A stretch of 64,000 nt of DNA from Vitellaria paradoxa. Lineage: Eukaryota > Streptophyta > Magnoliopsida > Ericales > Sapotaceae. The DNA lies in assembly GCA_019916065.1 (NCBI GenBank), contig CM034233.1, positions 40,774,862 through 40,838,861 of the forward strand, in the 5' to 3' direction. Below the pieces are notes generated by a model. It was not told where the DNA came from and did no database searches. It was given only the letters and a program-made list of their open reading frames with translations. Shown in pieces: positions 1-10,731 of the stretch (position 1 is the stretch's first letter; each line of letters begins with the position of its first letter). Made by a program: the position numbers and the translations under genes.

Positions 1-1113
1 GCTTAACACTCCCTTGCGACACCTTTCCAAGTGGACAATTAGCCGTCAGGTGTCCAGGTTGATTGCATCTATAACACAATCTCTGTCCAACTTGATCATG
101 AAGTCTTCCCCTCTTAGAAGACTAAAACTGTTGTCATTGCTGACCACCCGATGAACCCGAACCTGATCCTGAACCAGAACTACTTCTTTTCTGATAAAGG
201 AATTGCTACTGATATTGCTAAAACCTCCTCTTGGAACCGCTGGCCTTCTCTTTACCTTTTCTTTGTCTAGAACTAGAACCATATTGTTGCATCACATTTG
301 TTCCTGAGCTTGTCCCTGGCCTTCACGAGCCCTGGACTTGAAGTCAATGGCATCTCTCTCCACTGCAAGAGCTACTGCTACCACACAAGGGTAGGTCTGA
401 TGTCTCAACCCAATGATCAGCCTTCTGATGCAGGAACTCAATCCCCATTCAAACTTTCTAGCCCTTGCCACCTCATCTAGCATGTATTAGGAAGCAAATC
501 TAGACAATTCTACAAATCTTCTCTCATATTCCTCTATTGATAAATTCCCCTGCTCCAATGCAAGAAATTCCTGGACTTTCATTTCCCTCATCACTGTAGG
601 GAAAAACCTCTCAAGAAATACTTCTTTAAATGCTTCCCAAGTCAAAGTATGAATATCGATGGTATCTCTATAAGACTTCCATCAATGAACCGCACCTCCT
701 TGAAACTGATGTGCTGCTACCCTAATTCTAACTTCATCACCTTCTATATCTAAGGTCTCCATCATCTCTGAAATTTCTACTAGCCATCTCTCTGTCTCGA
801 TTGGATCCCATTCCCTATTGAACTTAGGGGGATCACGTTTCTTAAATTAACTGATAATGCTCATAATCGATGTGTCTCCTAGTGCAGGTGCTACCACCGC
901 TACTGGGGCAGGAGCTACTGCCGGTACACCTAACCCCTGCATCTAAGCCAACTGGGCTGCCATAAACTACATAATTTGCTCGTATGTCAGCTGTGGAAAG
1001 CCACCATTAGCCAACGGCACCTCATGAAAATCATCACACCCAACACTTGGAGCATTAGGATCCTGGCCACCCGATTGATTCATTTGATTTCCACCTTTCC
1101 CACATCCAGCCAT
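1..1113 (-). pseudogene. Ty3/gypsy gag (decayed, runs off left edge)
   Basis: This is the Gag coding region of a - strand Ty3/gypsy element; Gag would form the particle that packages element RNA. A plausible start is the ATG at 1113-1111. The early part is low-complexity (Gly, Asn, Ala and Pro rich). A Retrotrans_gag-type domain follows, with the short motifs DPPKF, VQEFLALEQG and EEYERRF, and a CCHC zinc knuckle (CX2CX4HX4C) lies at about 76-35. Several in-frame stops (for example after YEQIM and after AAQLA) and frame changes break the reading frame, so it is not functional. Its LTR sits immediately upstream (1249-3592). The gag type and the long LTR suggest a Tekay/Del-like chromovirus, but pol lies outside the window, so the lineage is inferred. 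Confidence 0.8.
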
Positions 1114-1924
1114 TCTACAAAATATGATCATTATCAATTTCCAAAACCAATAATATATTACGATAAATGTTAACTTCCCAACAAAAATGAATAGGTCTTA
1201 CTACCCAAGACTCAAAAGTAAATGCAACCTAGAATTTCGATACCAATTTGTCACGCCCTTAACTTAATTGTTCGGGATGGACGGCGGGGGAATATAAGAA
1301 CTAAATTAATTAAATAAAAACCTGCACCAAGGTCAAGTCATAAAATAGTAACAATTATCAGAGCTACTAAACACGTCCCTCATTCCCATATTAAATAAAT
1401 TAAGATAACATAAATCATGATAAATATAACGTCACACCTCGGTGACTCAATTCAAGGCTTAAATAGTTGTATTAACATCATTAATAATTATATAGTCTCA
1501 TCTATATAATAAGATTGGAACCTATACTCTGGATCGCACAAATAAAGGTACAGTCATCCAAATATAAAATAATCAAGTACTAAATCAATCTATCAGTCTC
1601 AACTCAACTCCGGGTGGCTACTCCCTAGCCTCGCCAGATCACCTGTAATATAGATGGAATGAGCTAACTAGCCCAGTAGGTAGGACCGTGCAAGTGTGTA
1701 CTGGTGAACATACTTAAGTATATAGTATAACTCACAACAATATCAGGCAAAATATAATATAACACTACAGGTGTGATGCAATGCAATGGCCAATACAATT
1801 CTCTAATCTCCATCTATCCCCAACCTTATGCTGGAATGGGTGATGCTTAGCACTACGTACGGGGTCACCAATCGCAGCATTTGTGCTCCTGATAACCGTG
1901 TGTCTTAACATATATAAACAAAAC

Positions 1925-2320
1925 GAGGAACCATGTTACACCCCCATTGGTGTAAGACTCAGAGGAACCGTGTTACACCCCTTGGCCTTTCTGCTAGGGA
2001 ACTGTATTACACCCCTAATCAGGTATCTGCTTATCTCAAGTAGGGTGATAAATATAAATAGCAGTTGGGGAACTGTGTTACACCCCCAATTAGCTAAAGC
2101 ATAGGGGAACCGTGTTACACCCCCTGGCCCTTCTATCAAGGAATTGTGTTACACCCCTAGCCAGGCATCTACTTTGCTTAAGCAATGTGATTAATATAAA
2201 TAGCGGTTGAGGAAACGTGTTACACCTCCAATCAGCTAAGACTCAGGAGAACCGTGTTACACCCCCTGGCCCTTCTACTAGGGAACCGTGTTACACCCTT
2301 AGTCAGGCATCTGCTTTTCT
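1925..2320. repeat. Tandem sub-repeats inside the gypsy LTR
   Basis: About 2.5-3 copies of a roughly 150-bp unit. Each unit contains two or three shorter blocks built on the core GAACCGTGTTACACCCC, alternating with (C)AGGCATCTGCTT and GATAAATATAAATAGC blocks. Copies differ by scattered substitutions. It lies within the 2.3-kb LTR, and length variation of this kind is common in long plant gypsy LTRs. No coding potential is credible here. Confidence 0.75.
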
Positions 2321-3321
2321 CAAGCAGGGTCCGGCTGTAGTCCGGAGGAAATCTCATAATATCTCATCTTATCATTTTTCTCAAAATCAAGGATCCCGTC
2401 CATATATATAACCCGTGCCTCAGCACGTCACCATATAAATATGGCACCCTCAACCAATCAATGCTCTCAACATGAATCAGATGATGTCACTCCAGCCCCA
2501 TGCACTTGATATGCTCAATCATGTATGACTAACATTAATATGTCAACATCAAAGTAATAGCATGCCATACTCAAACATAAAAATAACCTTATATAATTCA
2601 CATAGTTTTTATCCAAACATGTTCTATACACATATATGCATAAACCTAAGAAAAATCAGGTCAAAACAGCCCAAACACAGAATTCCAGAAAAGGTCGCAG
2701 CTTGCTCACAAGAAGCACGCGGCCTCGGGCTGACCTCGCATCCTGCCCAATGGATGCTTTCGGCTTCACGCTACCACATTGTAGATTTTCCAGTATGGGT
2801 CGTAGGCTACTCACAAGCAACCCGTACCCTCGGGCCTCGACTATTTTATGTTCTAAACACTGTTCATCATCTTCTCCGGCCAACCTTGGCCAAATTTGGC
2901 CTTTCTGGGCCTCAAACTCAGCAATAAATCTTATATAAACTTCTAAACATCTCAATAGCATGATCTTATAACATTAATTTCAACAATAATTCAAATACAC
3001 ATGAGATTTCAACACATATATGCATAAACATATACATACATTCATATATACATGTATATATATCATAAATCTTCCAAAATCTTATCCAAATTAAGCATAC
3101 AACTGTCAAAATCATCCTAGCAATGTCTAGAATACAACTACAAGTCCCACCTACCTCGAATCCGAAAAGAGAAGAAGAAATGAGAAGATTTAGGTTGTGG
3201 CTTCCAAACTTCAAAAGCTGATTTCTTCCACCTCGAGCCAAATCACGTGAAAAGAACATCACCACGACGTTCACGGCCCTAAATACTACTTCGATCACTA
3301 GCCTTTCGCTTCGGATCACAC

Positions 3322-3382
3322 TTTCTTTCTCCTCTCTCTCTTTTCTCTCCTCTCTCTTTTCTTTCTTCTCTCTCTTTTTTTT
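3322..3382. repeat. CT-rich polypyrimidine tract in LTR
   Basis: An almost uninterrupted run of C and T with CTCTCT and TTTCT motifs. On the element strand it is a GA-rich tract about 210-270 bases after the LTR start. GA/CT tracts are frequent near plant promoters and in LTR leaders. No function can be assigned from sequence alone. Confidence 0.6.
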
Positions 3383-3736
3383 CCTGGTAGCCGAGGCAAC
3401 AAAACAAAAGAAAAAGGAAAAGAAATGAGAAGGGAAAGGGAGCTGGGCCCTTGGCCTAGTTGTCCAACCAATTACTAATTTAGATTACACCCGGCCTAGG
3501 AAAAATTAAAATAAATTAACTGAATCTCAAAATAAATATTCTACTAGCTTAAAATAATGCATAAATAGCCAAAATAAATACCAGGTGTTACAAAGACACC
3601 TCAATCTGTCTGGGTTGAAGGAAAAGGAAAGAGACTTGATTGAGAACTGAAAGCTAGATTAAGCTTTAGGGAACCCTAAAAGGATTAATTTCAAAGAAGA
3701 AAAGAAGGCAATAGTTCTAAACCAGAATTTGCAAAA

Positions 3737-6180
3737 ATGAGTATATTTGTTTTGCCAAGAACCACTTATAGAAAATCTTTAGAAGAAAGTAAGATGGTTT
3801 ACATTTACCATATACAATCTAGAGCGGAAGATATTATCTTTGCCCCTAGCCAAGGGAAGAAAAAGCATTAATACATTATTGGAGTATTCAATTTCTCAGG
3901 ATATAAACCATATTCCCTGAACATATTGGTTGATACAGGTACAACCATAAGTACTTGCCAAGAAAATGCAATGCCTATGGAAAAATGGCAAAAAATGAAA
4001 AATCCTATTAGAATAGTAGGAGCAAATGCTGAAGATACAGTTATACATTATAAGGTCACAAATGCTTCAGTATGGTTGAATAATACAAAGTTTTTAATTA
4101 GAAAAATTTTGTGTTTTCCAAAGATGCATAGTGATATGATACTCGGACATAATTTTATCCAAATGTATCTTCCCATGACAATTAAAGAGAAAGAAATTTC
4201 TCTCACCCAGAAGAACATTGAGACTAGTATACCTTTGGTCAAACAACCAAGTTATAAGTGCTCAAAAGAGTTTGCTCCACCTAGATAAGGTGAGGTAGCC
4301 CAATTTGAGATTCATGAGTTAGAAAACACTCATTGGATTCAGAAGATATTAGAAGAAAATTTTAGCGATGATCTACTGAAATTGTGGTATCGTAGACCCA
4401 GAAGAACATTGAGACTAGTATACCTTTGGTCAAACAACCAAGTTATAAGTGCTCAAAAGAGTTTGCTCCACCTGGACAAGGTGAGGTAGCCCAATTTGAG
4501 ATTCATGAGTTAGAAAAGACTCATTGGATTCAGAAGATATTAGAAGAAAATTTTAGCGATGATCTACTGAAATTGTGGTATCGTAGACCCAGAAGAACAT
4601 TGAGACTAGTATACCTTTGGTCAAACAACCAAGTTATAAGTGCTCAAAAGAGTTTGCTCCACCTGGACAAGGTGAGGTAGCCCAATTTGAGATTCATGAG
4701 TTAGAAAAGACTCATTGGATTCAGAAGATATTAGAAGAAAATTTTAGCGATGATCTACTGAAATTGTGGTATCGTAGTCCACGATTCTATCAACTGGAAT
4801 TAGAAAAACCTAATGTAATCATTAGAATTAAGCCAATGATCTATACTAGATAGGATATACATGAATTTGACATACAAATAGCAAAATTGCTAGAAAAAAG
4901 ATTGATAGAGGTAACTACCACTCCACATTCAAGTCTAGCGTTTATGGTAAGAAACCATAGCAAGATTAAACGAGAAAATGCTCGTATGGTGATAAATTAT
5001 AAGAGGCTAAATCAAAATTTGAAATTTGATGGATATTTTATACCTCGAAATGATATCTTAGTTAACCTAACACAAGGCGCTAAGATTTTTAGCAAATTCG
5101 ACTATAAATCAGGCTATTAGCAGTTAAAATTAACTGATGCATCAAAGGCATTGACAGCATTTAGCACACCGAGAGGACATTACCAATGGAAGGTGATGCC
5201 ATTCGGACTCGATAGTGCCCCTCAAATATTCCAACGATGGGTAGACATAATCTTTAAAGACCTTAAAGATTTCTGCGTAGTATATGTTGATGATATTTTG
5301 ATCTTTTCAAAAACATTGGAAGATCATCGTAAACATTTAAAAATGATTTGCGAGAAATTTCAGAAATATGGTATTATTTTATCTCCAAAAAAGATAGAGG
5401 CAGAAAAACACTCTATTGAATTTTTGAGTATTATCTTTACAAAAGATGGTATTCAATTACAAGAACACATTATTTCTAAAATAAAAAATTTCCTTGAAAA
5501 ACTAAAAGACAAAAAACAACTCCCAAGTCTGCTAGGAATTCTAAATTAGAAAAGAAATTTTACAAGTAATTTATCTCAACTAGAAAAACCTTTTTTAGAG
5601 AAACTGGAAAACGATCAAGTTTTCACATGGACAAAATCTGATGAACTACTTTTACAAAAAATAAAATTAAAGATTCAGAATTGTCCAACTGTTTATTTTC
5701 CTAAACAATGAGATAAACTAATTTTGGAAACAGACGTCTAAACAGAGAATTAGGGATGTGTCTTTAAAAGCAATTTCGAAAGACCTTTGGAAAGAACCAG
5801 ATCCACCATTATCTCAACAGAAAATTAGTATTAGGAAAAAGAAAATTCTAGTAAGTCTTCAGAAAGAAGAATTAATCTGTGGATACAATTCGGGTAAGTT
5901 TAAGACTAACGAAATTAAATATGTGATCTATAAAAAAAGAATTATTAGCAATAAAATTAACTATCAAGAGATTTCGTATTTATCTCGCTCCTGAATTCTT
6001 TATTATACGTATTGATAATCAAGCTGTAAGAGATTTTCTCTTAGGAAAAGGAAAAAATTTTAATGGAAGAAAATTGCGTTGGTATAATGATATACGTGAA
6101 TATTCTTTTGAAATTGAACATATTCAAGGTACTAACAATTTTCTTGCAGATTACTTGACCAAGAATGGATCCCAAAAAGA
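3737..6180 (+). pseudogene. Pararetroviral pol (protease-RT-RNase H), broken
   Basis: A possible start is the ATG at 3737. The aspartic protease motif DTGTT is at about 3932, with ILGHNF further on. RT blocks include the conserved FSKFDYKSG at about 5090 and AFSTPRGHY at about 5160, MPFGL, and the catalytic YVDDIL at about 5283. RNase H fragments follow, ending with a motif like FLADYLTK at about 6140-6170. The frame is broken by stops (for example near 3868, 4286, 5118 and 5548), by frameshifts through RNase H, and by the 191-bp triplication at 4205-4777, whose length is not a multiple of three. No intact product is possible. The 3' end overlaps the start of the next ORF by a few codons. Confidence 0.82.
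4205..4777 (+). repeat. Three tandem copies of a 191-bp segment in pararetroviral pol
   Basis: Copies occupy 4205-4395, 4396-4586 and 4587-4777, each beginning ACCCAGAAGAACATTGAG. Copies 2 and 3 are nearly identical. Copy 1 differs at a few sites (TAGATAAGG against TGGACAAGG, and AACACTC against AAGACTC). Because 191 is 63 codons plus two bases, each extra copy shifts the frame. The segment lies between the protease and RT domains. Confidence 0.9.
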
Positions 6181-7278
6181 CCAATTGGGTTACTATTATT
6201 GAAAAGATAGCCAAAGGAAAAGTTGCAGCCAGTAGTTTTTCTCAAGTTACCGTAGACAGTGGTAATATTAACTCTTCGAGGGTAATACAGATAGTAGGAC
6301 CTAAGAAAAATTTTATGTGGTATTCATCGGAAGAAATCCGAGGATAAACAGAAATTGGCAGCAATGTCATAGCCAAGTGAATGGCTATAAAAATGCTTGT
6401 TATCGGTCATACCCAACTATTGAAAAAGCATGGGAGGCCTGGAATATTTGTAAGCAAATACCTTCATTTGATAGTCAAATTAATGACATGATTTCTGAGC
6501 TAGCCCAAGCTCAGATCTCACACTTTCCTAATCCAGGGTTACAACAACATTTCTATAAGGAAATGGATGCTATATTAGTTTCTCACCAAAAAGGTTCGAA
6601 AACCTAATTTAGAAAACATATGGGAAGATTAGCCGACCTTATCATGATTCAAATCCATGAAAAGGAAGGGTTAATCTCTCAAAAATTACCAACTCTTACA
6701 GAACAGTTGGAGTGAAATAAATATGTTAAAAAACATTATTCTCAGTTTCATTAAACCAAATGGATAAGAATATTAACTTTCTACAGAACAAATAGAATAT
6801 ATTATTCAACCATCTAACTTCCAAGAAAAAGAAGCGATAAGTAATTCTAAATTTGTTGAAATTAAAAGGATTTTGTTTATTCCAAAAACTCAAAAAGATT
6901 TTGACAAAAATAGAATTTGAAAATCTAATAAAACTTCGCATAGAACCAAATCATGAGAAGATTAATGAGATTCTAGAAAGGAATCCAGCTAATCTTGCTC
7001 TTGATTATAGAGTTCCACAGATAATCCATATGTTAGAAAATCAATTGTGGCAAATTAAAGATACTGAATGGGGATTGACTAGTAAAATTATAATCCTAAT
7101 CAAATCTTTTCAGTATTTTATTGAGTTTCCCATGATGATCAAGACAATAAATATGCATGTTGCTGAACACTGGAAGTGGAATAGATATTTCTCTTTCCAT
7201 AGTACCAGTTCAATCAAATGGGATGAACGAGAAACATTCTATCAGCCCCCATCAGATTTGTTATCTCAGAGTCACTAA
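6165..7278 (+). pseudogene. Viroplasmin/TAV-like ORF of pararetrovirus, frameshifted
   Basis: Starts at the ATG at 6165, overlapping the end of pol. Around 6320-6450 is a Caulimovirus-VI (viroplasmin, RNase H1 N-terminal-like) domain, recognisable by GRNPRI, QVNGYKNACY and the alternating aromatic/glycine pattern. The frame changes near 6315, again after 6605 and before 6853. The last part, 6853-7278, is an alpha-helical, Lys/Glu-rich segment I cannot assign to a known domain. In exogenous relatives this protein forms inclusion bodies and supports translation of polycistronic viral RNA; that role is family knowledge, and this copy cannot encode it intact. Confidence 0.7.
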
Positions 7279-7861
7279 AGATACTGAATTCAATGAAAAG
7301 TTTTTAGATTATTAATATCTAGTCGAAACTATGTGCATGAAACATTACTAGATTGATTACTTGCTAAACCTAACTAAGAAAGCAAGAAATATCCATGGAG
7401 TAGCAAATGAACCTTTCATGGTAACAGATGGTAGATAACTATTTGTTACTGACACAGCAATAAATTATCAACGATATGAGTCATAGATAACTAAGGCCAG
7501 AGAATTATTATTTACCATGGCCAGAAGGAGGATATTTCTTCAGCTACCCAACAAGCTCCTTCTTCAAGTCGATGAGGTGGAGGCTTATCGAGAAGATCAA
7601 AAGAATACCACACAGATCGATTCAGCCTTTATGGAATCCGAGGACAGTGTAACGCGATATAATCTGGATAATATGATGGAGACATAAAGACTCACGTGTC
7701 ACTAGCCAGGATAAAAGATAAAGCAGATTCCTGCACAATTAAAGTAAACAGATGCCTTACCAACACTTAGCTCAGCAAGAGACAGGTGTCCAACCTTTTA
7801 TTCCCATGTGCCTGGACTTCAAAATTGTATAATATAACTTAAAGATAGTTTGCCGAATGTG

Positions 7862-7869
7862 TATATAAG
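7862..7869 (+). promoter_or_regulatory. TATA box, candidate pregenomic promoter
   Basis: TATATAAG in a GTGTATATAAGAAGGAG context, about 590 bp after the last viral ORF and followed by a purine-rich start-like region. The sequence match is good, but activity in a decayed copy is unknown. Confidence 0.45.
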
Positions 7870-7978
7870 AAGGAGAGTTGTAAGAGGGTAGGTGTGTTCA
7901 GATAATCATTGCACAAACATATCAAGTTCTTATGAGAATTGTGAGTTGCTCCGTGTGTTTTTGTAATTGGTAAATATT

Positions 7979-8099
7979 ATGCTGTTGATTCAAGATACGC
8001 CAAAAATTAAAATAATTCAAAGTAATTTTCAACACAACATTAATTGAATAAAACATACACTATGGGTAAATATTATACTGTTGATTTAGGATACACCAA
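7979..8099 (+). repeat. Direct repeat of about 35 bp at 86-bp spacing
   Basis: The block starting GGTAAATATTATGCTGTTGA at 7979 recurs at 8065 with a few changes (TACTG for TGCTG, TTTAGG for TCAAGA). It lies at the right edge of the pararetrovirus and may mark a terminal redundancy or a local duplication. Confidence 0.6.
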
Positions 8100-8110
8100 C
8101 ATGCTTGAAT

Positions 8111-10176
8111 TTTTGACACCATATCGGGAAGAGGTATTATTTAAATGATTAACATGGATGTACCCCAAAGAGGGATTAATGAGTGTTTAGCTACTGACAC
8201 TTTTCCTTACAAAATTATACTTAATGGTGCTTTGGGATGTTGAAGACAAGATTCCTTGTATTGAAGGTGATGTCTTCTTTTAAGATTCCAACTCAAAGAT
8301 ATATTTTCACAACTTATTGCACCATTCACAATTTTATTTAGATGCATGATTTAGTGGATGAATCATTTATTTCCTCCACTATAATTTCTAGTTCTTACAA
8401 ATTATATTTGGTAAATTGATTATGTAGTTAATTAATGTGGGGTTTATAAATTTTATGATTTCTGGTATGGCTCCTATAACTATTATGGACTCTTGTAGTA
8501 CAAGTCAGATACGTGTTTTCATAGCTTAGGCTAAAATGAATTTTAGTCGATCTTTCTATTATTGTCCTCATGGTCTTAACCATGGAAATGGTTTCATATA
8601 GACTGATGAGTGCAATATGCTTACTGATCACTACAGATTACCAAGAGAACTTCTATGAAGAATGCATTTGCAACGCATGCTCATATACTTGTTGCAGATG
8701 TAACATTATGTATTACTTTACTAAGTTTCATCATATTCGTGCAACTTTAATTGTTCTTCTTTTGAAATGGGCATATACTATGAAATAATACTTCGCACTA
8801 TGACATCTTTATGTTAAGTTATGATGTCTAATAAATTCTATTTTTTTTTTAAATTTGTAATTTATTATTTTATGGTACTTAAAAGGACTAGTCATTTTCA
8901 CATAAATATGTTGTGTATCTTACAAATCATAATATTTTTAAGGTATTTTATTTCTTTGTTTTTAGTTATATATTATATATCTATGGTACAAGAAAATAAT
9001 GGTCATTTTCATTTTCATTTTGTTTTTTATTTAAAAAAATGAAAAAATATAATATTTTTTCATATCTATTTTGTTTTTTCCTAAAATAAAATTTAAATAA
9101 TGGAAATTGTAAGCTTGCAATTTTGCCAAACAGACCCTAATGAATGAGAATAGAAAAGTTTAAATATTTATAAGGATAATTACATTGACATCCCTTTAAT
9201 TATACTTGAATTTTAATTTACCCTTTCATCTATTAATTCTAATATTTTGCCCCTTTCATTATTTAATCGAGATTCTTTATGGTAATTATTAAAAAGGTTC
9301 GTTAATTTTTATTTATTTATTATTTCTTAATTATCTCAATATGTTTTTAACGTAATTATTATTCACATATATTCAAATTTGAAACTTATGACTAGAGATT
9401 TGCATGGGTTAGATCATATAAATCATTTGATTTTTTTGCTATAAATTAAATAAATTGAATTTTTTCTTCTCCTAATGAAAAATAAAAAAAAACCTAAACC
9501 TAATTTTGATAAGGAATCTGACCAATTAATAATAAATATTTTTATTTCTTTATTCCATATTTATTATAGCTCCATTTGGAGCATTGAAAAGTTCTGAAAA
9601 TCACTAAAAAACATTAAAAATTTTTAAAAGTTATTAATTTTTTTATTTCACTGTATGAATTATGAACTCATAATTTTTATCAAAATTTATTATTTTTTAT
9701 TACTCCAAACATCCTTTATTTATATGTAATTTTATTAATAAATAATAAAAAAAGCATCCTCAAAATTTGTTTAAAAATTTAAGCTAAATTTAAATTAAAA
9801 AAGAAATAAATCAAATGATAATGTTGTTGTTAGGTTTAATTTGATTTTTTTTATTTTAATTAGGTTTTTCTCACCCTATTTCTTTATACCAAAAACAAAA
9901 ATAAAATATATATGGACTCAAGTTTTTTTTTTTGGGATGAGATAAGAAAAGAATTGATTTACTTAATTTATAATAGAAAATTAAATGATTTATCTGACCT
10001 AACCTATACAAATTTCTAGTGATAAGTTCTAAATTTAAATATATGGATAATAATCATATTAAAAATTTATTGTGATAATTAATGAATAATAAATAAATAA
10101 AAAATTAGTAAATTTTTTTAATGATTTTTAAATGTTATAGTTGAAGGAGGTCAGTGTAATTAATCCTATTACCTAC
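8111..10176. other. AT-rich spacer without recognisable gene
   Basis: Short ORFs only, none with a recognisable domain. The stretch 8111-8400 is moderately complex and may be further decayed viral or element sequence. From about 8800 onward it is strongly AT-rich with T and A runs. A MITE-like end (GCCAAACAGACCCTA) occurs near 9125-9139, without a matching start that I could find. Confidence 0.6.
9569..9714. mobile_element. Short MITE-like element
   Basis: About 146 bp beginning GCTCCATTTGGAGCATT and ending TTACTCCAAACATCC. The ends are imperfect inverted repeats sharing TTTGGAG(T/C)A(A/T)T, and resemble the ends of the larger MITE at 10180-10706. The inside is A/T-rich. The target duplication is not clear. 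Confidence 0.4.
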
Positions 10177-10179
10177 TTA

Positions 10180-10706
10180 CGGTGCGTTTGGAGTGCTAAT
10201 AAACTCCAAAAACTTCATAAAACTCCAACAACCTCTGTAATTTACTAAAATTCTCTATTACACTTTTACTTTTACTAACCTTCACTAATTTCAAAAAATT
10301 TCAATATTTCACTAAGCAAATGAAAAATTCGTAACGAGATTAACCGAGTGCGAAATTTTTTTTTCATAATCATACTCTTCGCGTCAAAATCTTTCAAACG
10401 AGTATCATTGTCGCTTATTTATCTCTATTTTTTTAAATTCGTTATAACGGATTTAGATAAACCGTTCTAACGGTTTACCCGTGTAGAATCTGTTAAAATG
10501 AATTTAGAAAACCGTTCTAACGGTCTTAGCACTATTTAGAGAGAGAAGAAGTATTTTTTTGAATAAGTTAGAATGGATTTGGGAATCCGTTTTAACGGTC
10601 TTAGAACTATTTATCTCTAAAAAATGTAATTTAAAAAAAATACTAAACATCCTTAAATACCAAAAATCATGTTTTTTTCTTACTTTTTATTACTCCAAAC
10701 GCTACC
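10180..10706. mobile_element. Tourist-like MITE with TTA target duplication
   Basis: The 527-bp element begins CGGTGCGTTTGGAGTGCTAA and ends TTACTCCAAACGCTACC. The ends are inverted repeats of about 15-20 bp with one or two differences. It is flanked by TTA on both sides (10177-10179 and 10707-10709), the duplication typical of PIF/Harbinger-related Tourist MITEs. Inside, a block containing AACCGTTCTAACGG, itself palindromic, occurs about three times (10440-10610). There is no coding sequence. Confidence 0.7.
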
Positions 10707-10731
10707 TTAAAATGAAGAAAAGAGAAGTTTA

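Larger units (their letters stand above)
1249..3592 (-). mobile_element. 5' LTR of - strand Ty3/gypsy element
   Basis: Read on the - strand, the LTR starts TGTAACACC at 3592 and ends GGCGTGACA at 1249, about 2.34 kb, with TG...CA termini. A primer-binding-site-like sequence (TTGGTATCGAAATTC, similar to the initiator-Met type) lies just inside the element at about 1246-1230, and gag begins about 135 bp further on. The 5-bp target duplication at the right would be aagac (3593-3597); its partner is outside the window. Two solo LTRs later in the window (53720-57731 and 60854-63685) share the TGTAA...GGCGTGACA termini, so they probably belong to the same clade. Confidence 0.8.
3593..8110 (+). mobile_element. 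Endogenous pararetrovirus (Caulimoviridae-like), decayed
   Basis: The segment carries, in order on the + strand, a retropepsin-type protease, a pararetrovirus-type reverse transcriptase, RNase H, and a separate downstream ORF with a viroplasmin-type domain, followed by a promoter-like non-coding stretch. There is no integrase and there are no LTRs, which fits an endogenous Caulimoviridae copy rather than a gypsy element. A downstream viroplasmin/TAV ORF is known from the caulimo-, soymo-, cavemo- and solendovirus group. Frameshifts, stops and a triplicated segment show it is a dead copy. Movement and coat protein regions are not recognisable; the gypsy LTR abuts its left side and may have inserted into it. 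The right limit is approximate. Confidence 0.8.
7279..8110 (+). other. Non-coding pararetroviral region with promoter-like TATA
   Basis: No usable ORF. It lies directly downstream of the last viral ORF, where Caulimoviridae place the pregenomic RNA promoter and leader. It includes a palindrome-rich stretch with CACGTG-like and ACAGGTGTCC motifs, then a TATA box at 7862-7869. A pregenomic promoter is inferred from position and TATA only; I saw no clear tRNA-Met primer-binding site. Confidence 0.45.

Noticed and set aside
1925..2320. CRISPR-like array
   Set aside because: Repeats are imperfect and hierarchical, spacers are not unique, and the locus is a plant LTR.
2562..2961. Overlapping ORFs of 100-121 codons on both strands
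   Set aside because: They lie inside the gypsy LTR, overlap each other and show no domain or homology that I recognise.
3926..5549. Calling the protease-RT block a Ty3/gypsy element
   Set aside because: No integrase or LTRs follow RNase H. A viroplasmin-type ORF does, and the RT motifs are of pararetrovirus type.
8821..9042. 73-codon hydrophobic ORF
   Set aside because: AT-rich spacer; Phe/Ile/Tyr-rich product is expected from T-rich DNA by chance.
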